Source: GCA-003244245 sp050700495 (lineage in GTDB: Bacteria > Actinomycetota > Actinomycetes > Mycobacteriales > Pseudonocardiaceae). From it: a stretch of DNA of 8,379 nucleotides. Under the pieces are notes generated by a model. That model had not been told where the DNA came from. It worked only from the letters and a program-made list of their open reading frames with translations, and did not search any database. Numbering within the stretch: the first letter of the stretch is position 1; every line of letters starts with the position of its first letter. The translations under genes and the position numbers were made by a program. Positions 5,828 through 8,379 of this stretch are shown here, piece after piece. The stretch spans positions 1 to 8,379 of the forward strand of contig JBOHHF010000321.1 in NCBI GenBank assembly GCA_050700495.1. The letters are read 5' to 3'.

Positions 5828-7051
5828 TCAGCGGGTCAGGACGTCGGTGATCGCGTTTAGGCCGATGTCCAGGTCGTCTGGGGTGATCATCAGTGGCGGT
5901 GCGATGCGGATCGTTGTGGCGTGGGCCTCCTTGCACAGCACGCCGCGGACCATCAGCGCCTCCGCTGCCTCCCGTCCGGTCGGTCCACCGGCAGCGATGT
6001 GCACTCCGGCCCACAGCCCGCGACCGGTGACCTGCGCTACCCCGTGCCCGACCAACGTGGCCAGCCGGGCGTGCAGGTGCCTGCCCAGCTCCCGTGAGCG
6101 GGCCTGAAACTCGCCGGTGGCCAGTAGCGCGATCACGGCGCGGCCGACCGCGCAGGCCAGTGGATTGCCCCCGAAAGTCGACCCGTGCTCCCCGGGCCGC
6201 AACACGCCCAGTACCGCACGTCTCCCGACCAGCGCCGAGACCGGCAGGATCCCCCCACCCAGGGCCTTACCAAGGGTGTACAGGTCGGCCCGGACCCCAT
6301 CGTGGTCCAGAGCCAGCACCTCACCGGTGCGGGCCAACCCGGACTGGATCTCGTCGGCGATCAGCAGCGCGCCTGCCTCGTCGCAGGCCGCGCGAACCCC
6401 GGTCAGGTAGCCCGGCGGTGGCACCAGAACTCCCGCCTCGCCCTGCACCGGCTCGACGAGCACCGCCGCCGTCCGGGTGGTGATCGCGCCGCGCAGCGCG
6501 TCGAGGTCCCCGTAGGGCACCACCACGAAGCCCGGGGTGAGCGGGCCGAATCCAGTGCGGGCGACCTCGTCGGTGGAAAACGACACGATCGTGGTCGTGC
6601 GGCCATGGAAGTTGCCGCTCGTCACCACGATCTCCGCACTGCCGTCCGGGACACCCTTGATCCGGTGGGCCCACAGCCGGGCCACCTTGATCGCGGACTC
6701 GACGGCTTCGGCACCGGAGTTCATCGGGAGCACCATCTCGGTTCCGGTCAAGCCGGCGAGCTCCCGGCAGAACGCACCGAGCAGATCGTGGTGAAACGCG
6801 CGCGAGGTCAGCGTCACCCGCCCCAGCTGGTGTATCGCGGCAGCCACCAGGGCGGGATGCCGGTGCCCGAAGTTCAACGCCGAGTAGCCGGCGAGGAAAT
6901 CGAGGTAACGGCGCCCGGCCACGTCGGTGACCCAGGCACCTTCGCCGGAGGTGATCACTACCGGCAGCGGGTGGTAGTTGTGCGCACTCCACTGCTCGTC
7001 GGCGGCGATGAACCTGGACGTGGTCGGCCCTGACGTGTCGAGGACGGTCAT
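5828..7051 (-). CDS. rocD: Ornithine aminotransferase (407 aa)
   Basis: This PLP enzyme (EC 2.6.1.13) converts L-ornithine and 2-oxoglutarate to glutamate-5-semialdehyde and glutamate in arginine/ornithine breakdown in the cytoplasm. Family marks in order are DFLAGYSALNFGHRHP (residues 51-66), NSGAEAVESAIKVAR (111-125), GNFHGRT with R151, VEPVQGEAGV (199-208), IADEIQSG with the cofactor-contacting D233, and LGKALGGG with the PLP lysine K262. GSTFGGNPLAC (290-300) and TIRIAPPL (380-387) follow. Length is normal and the active site looks complete. Other class III aminotransferases (acetylornithine type) are the main alternative, but YSALNFGHRHP and FHGRT favour ornithine aminotransferase. No ddaH or other arginine-pathway gene is visible beside it. 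A TAGCCT box 7 bases before the ATG suggests a leaderless transcript. Confidence 0.93.
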   Translation of the reverse strand: MTVLDTSGPTTSRFIAADEQWSAHNYHPLPVVITSGEGAWVTDVAGRRYLDFLAGYSALNFGHRHPALVAAAIHQLGRVTLTSRAFHHDLLGAFCRELAGLTGTEMVLPMNSGAEAVESAIKVARLWAHRIKGVPDGSAEIVVTSGNFHGRTTTIVSFSTDEVARTGFGPLTPGFVVVPYGDLDALRGAITTRTAAVLVEPVQGEAGVLVPPPGYLTGVRAACDEAGALLIADEIQSGLARTGEVLALDHDGVRADLYTLGKALGGGILPVSALVGRRAVLGVLRPGEHGSTFGGNPLACAVGRAVIALLATGEFQARSRELGRHLHARLATLVGHGVAQVTGRGLWAGVHIAAGGPTGREAAEALMVRGVLCKEAHATTIRIAPPLMITPDDLDIGLNAITDVLTR

Positions 7052-7058
7052 GGCTGTG

Positions 7059-7064
7059 AGGCTA
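7059..7064 (-). promoter_or_regulatory. -10 box TAGCCT for a leaderless rocD transcript
   Basis: On the minus strand TAGCCT matches TANNNT and ends 7 bases before the rocD ATG, which would put the first transcribed base at or next to the start codon. No Shine-Dalgarno precedes the ATG, as expected for a leaderless mRNA. No clear -35 is seen; a tandem repeat fills that position. Confidence 0.55.
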
Positions 7065-7103
7065 GGTCTCAGGGCTCAGCTGGGTCTCACGGGCTCAGCT
7101 GGG
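7065..7103. repeat. Tandem repeat GGTCTCA(c)GGGCTCAGCTGGG upstream of rocD
   Basis: GGTCTCA followed by GGGCTCAGCTGGG occurs twice (7065-7084 and 7083-7103), the second with one extra C. The 13-base core recurs 19 bases apart, close to two helical turns. The first copy abuts the rocD -10 box, so the array occupies the -35 region. It is a candidate activator or repressor site. The second copy overlaps the stop codon of the coiled-coil gene. Confidence 0.6.
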
Positions 7104-8078
7104 AGCGTGAGGGGACCGCCGTTCCTCAGCTCCGGCATTCAACAGATAGACCGTCCCACCCGGGGCACTACGCTGGGTCGGCAAGTGCACGGAATCCTCG
7201 GGGTCTTCGACCATGGTCTGCCCGACCTGGCCGATCGCGTCGGTCAGGAGTTGGTGCGTGGTGGCCAGCGCTGCGGTGACCTCGGCGCGTAACGCCTCTA
7301 GCGCGGTCATCTCCGTGGCGACCTGGGTTCGCAGCTCGCGCAGCGCAGCCTCGTCCTGCTCGACCGCGGCGGCCCGGGTCGTCAGCGGCTCACCCACGGC
7401 CTGCAGCAGGAGGTGCACGCGGGCGATGCTGCGCCTCTCGCTGCCCTGGATCCGGGCGCTCGCCTCGGAATCACGTTGTGCGATCGCCTGCGCCGCATCC
7501 AGCTCGGCGACCTCTCTCCGTCGAGCAGAATCCGCCTCGAGCCGGTCGCAGTGCCGTTTCGTGTGCTCGAACAGTGACTCGGTCTCGCTGCTGACCCGCG
7601 CTCGCAGCCTCGTGATCTCTTGATCGGCACGGGCCTTCAGTTCGGCGATCTCCTGGTCGGCGCGGGCCAGCTGGGCGGCGATCTCGCCCTCGACGTTAGC
7701 CTTGAGTTCGGCTGCCTCTTCCTCAGCCAGCCGCATGACCTGCTGGATCCGGGCGCTGGCTTCAGCCATCGGTGACTTCTGCATGCGTTCGACCTGTGAA
7801 TTCGCCTTCTCCGCGTCCCGGCGCAGATATTCAAGCAGCTCGCTTTCGGAACTGAGATGATTCAGCACCTTGCTGAGCTCGGCGACCTGCGTCAGCGCCG
7901 CATCCCGGTCGGCAGCCACCATCGCGATGCGGCTGTCAAGCGCTTCGAGATGTTCGAGGACCTGCCGTCGATTAAATCCGCGTAGTGCTCTGTCGAACGG
8001 TTGGTGCAGGGGGACCAAGTCGTCGTCATCCCGGTGTCCGCGCACGAGTACCAATCGTAGTTGAACGGTCATGATCAC
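7095..8078 (-). CDS. DivIVA-like coiled-coil protein (up to 327 aa)
   Basis: Residues about 24-75 resemble the DivIVA N-terminal unit: LHQPFDRALRGFNRRQVLEHLEALDSRIA, quoted here in part as FDRALRGFNRRQV and LEHLEALDSR. A long Glu/Ala/Arg-rich coiled coil follows to about residue 290. It contains an exact-length 11-residue duplication, ADQEIAELKAR then ADQEITRLRAR (140-161). The tail is short and disordered-looking. Such proteins in actinobacteria (DivIVA/Wag31, FilP/Scy-like) scaffold polar growth and division at the membrane, but this one is not identified with any of them. Possible starts are GTG 8078, ATG 8072, and GTG 8045. The last has TACGAT ending 8 bases upstream, a leaderless arrangement that would give 316 residues. 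It lies divergent from an SOS-box gene and 43 bases upstream of rocD. Confidence 0.75.
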   Translation of the reverse strand: MIMTVQLRLVLVRGHRDDDDLVPLHQPFDRALRGFNRRQVLEHLEALDSRIAMVAADRDAALTQVAELSKVLNHLSSESELLEYLRRDAEKANSQVERMQKSPMAEASARIQQVMRLAEEEAAELKANVEGEIAAQLARADQEIAELKARADQEITRLRARVSSETESLFEHTKRHCDRLEADSARRREVAELDAAQAIAQRDSEASARIQGSERRSIARVHLLLQAVGEPLTTRAAAVEQDEAALRELRTQVATEMTALEALRAEVTAALATTHQLLTDAIGQVGQTMVEDPEDSVHLPTQRSAPGGTVYLLNAGAEERRSPHAPS

Positions 8079-8196
8079 AACAGGTTGACTTTTGGGCCCT
8101 GTTGGTGCAGCTCAGCTCCAGTGACGGTGTGCTCCGCGGTCCGGTGCCTTCGCGGCCTTCGTGGCGCCACCTACGTAGTCTGCTGCGTTCTACCGG

Positions 8197-8210
8197 CGAA
8201 CGTGTGTTCG
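8197..8210. promoter_or_regulatory. lexA box: LexA/SOS box CGAAC-GTGT-GTTCG
   Basis: A perfect 5-4-5 inverted repeat matching the Gram-positive and mycobacterial LexA site CGAAC-N4-GTTCG. It ends 2 bases before the -10 box TAGAAT of the rightward gene, so bound LexA would block RNA polymerase. The site lies 119 bases from the start of the divergent coiled-coil gene, and so probably acts mainly on the rightward gene. Confidence 0.85.
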
Positions 8211-8212
8211 GT

Positions 8213-8218
8213 TAGAAT
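8213..8218 (+). promoter_or_regulatory. -10 box TAGAAT for a leaderless transcript
   Basis: TAGAAT matches the actinobacterial TANNNT -10 box and is followed by 7 bases and then ATG, so transcription would begin at or next to the start codon. No Shine-Dalgarno is present. The -35 region is occupied by the LexA box. Confidence 0.75.
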
Positions 8219-8225
8219 AACCTCC

Positions 8226-8379
8226 ATGATCTATTACCAGCAGCTCGTTGTGCTGAATCCGGTCGAGCAGTGGGCCAACCAGGTCGAGCGGCTTGCTGGC
8301 CTCAATCCGGCGGTGCAGATGGCCAAGCAGGCTGAGCGACCTGCTGAGCTCAACCCGGTGGCGCAGATGGCCAAGCAGG
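8226..8379 (+). CDS. LexA-controlled repeat protein, start only (cut by right edge)
   Basis: Fifty-one codons are visible. After MIYYQQLVV the protein consists of a 16-residue repeat: LNPVEQWANQVERLAG, LNPAVQMAKQAERPAE and LNPVAQMAKQ (partial), encoded by 48-base units starting at 8253, 8301 and 8349. Each unit begins with an Asn-Pro that would cap a helix, followed by an amphipathic-looking stretch rich in Gln, Ala, Lys and Glu. No signal peptide is apparent. I do not recognise the family. The promoter has a perfect LexA box and a -10 box 7 bases before the ATG, so the gene should be induced by DNA damage and translated from a leaderless mRNA. Codon use (G/C-ending) agrees with real coding sequence. 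The length and C-terminal domain are unknown. Confidence 0.78.
   Translation, partial: MIYYQQLVVLNPVEQWANQVERLAGLNPAVQMAKQAERPAELNPVAQMAKQ

Noticed and set aside
6185..7033. 282-residue plus-strand frame inside rocD
   Set aside because: Antisense shadow; rocD is unambiguous on the other strand.
8161..8178. Adjacent palindromes GTGGCGCCAC and CTACGTAG upstream of the SOS gene
   Set aside because: Short, fully self-complementary words are common in GC-rich DNA; nothing links them to a function, so they are noted but not annotated.
8196..8218. PafBC-type (LexA-independent) damage promoter instead of a LexA site
   Set aside because: The nine bases at the required distance from the -10 box share little beyond GTG with TTGTCRGTG, while the LexA palindrome is perfect.

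Overview
The window is GC-rich actinobacterial DNA. Several features point to this group, and probably to Pseudonocardiaceae or a relative, although the genus cannot be fixed from the sequence. These are an Xre/DUF5753 regulator with a DUF397 partner, GTG and TTG starts, TANNNT -10 boxes placed for leaderless mRNAs, a lipoprotein of the SlpD/TAP hydrolase type, a DivIVA-like coiled-coil protein, and Streptomyces-type DnaA boxes.

Left part (1-1672), mobile-DNA debris. The N-terminal two thirds of a tyrosine integrase runs off the left edge on the minus strand, and the last visible codon is the first catalytic arginine. Facing the other way is a serine resolvase (684-1154) that has lost its catalytic serine region and reads in broken frames. 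About 520 bases without a credible gene follow (1155-1672). They hold AT-rich patches, plus-strand G-runs, short direct and inverted repeats, and two DnaA-box-like sites 11 bp apart, as might be left by an integrated replicon.

Middle (1673-3448), a regulatory module. Two small Cys-rich proteins, coupled by a GTGA overlap, are transcribed leftward and diverge from an Xre/DUF5753 regulator and its DUF397 partner. The intergenic region holds a tandem array of a 12-bp palindromic unit (TTGC-NNN-GCAA), a strong candidate operator. A GC-rich hairpin closes the DUF397 gene.

Right part (3503-8078), minus-strand chromosomal-type genes. In order of transcription from the right these are a DivIVA-like coiled-coil protein, ornithine aminotransferase (rocD), a secreted TAP-family alpha/beta-hydrolase lipoprotein with eroded active-site motifs, and a small acidic Cys/Gly-rich lipoprotein. 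rocD appears to have its own leaderless promoter with a tandem repeat just upstream of the -10 box.

Right edge (8197-8379). Divergent from the coiled-coil gene is a perfect LexA/SOS box (CGAAC-GTGT-GTTCG), then a -10 box TAGAAT, then an ATG seven bases later. The start of a protein built from 16-residue repeats (LNPVxQMAKQ...) follows. A DNA-damage-induced, leaderless repeat protein of unknown family is the most novel item here.
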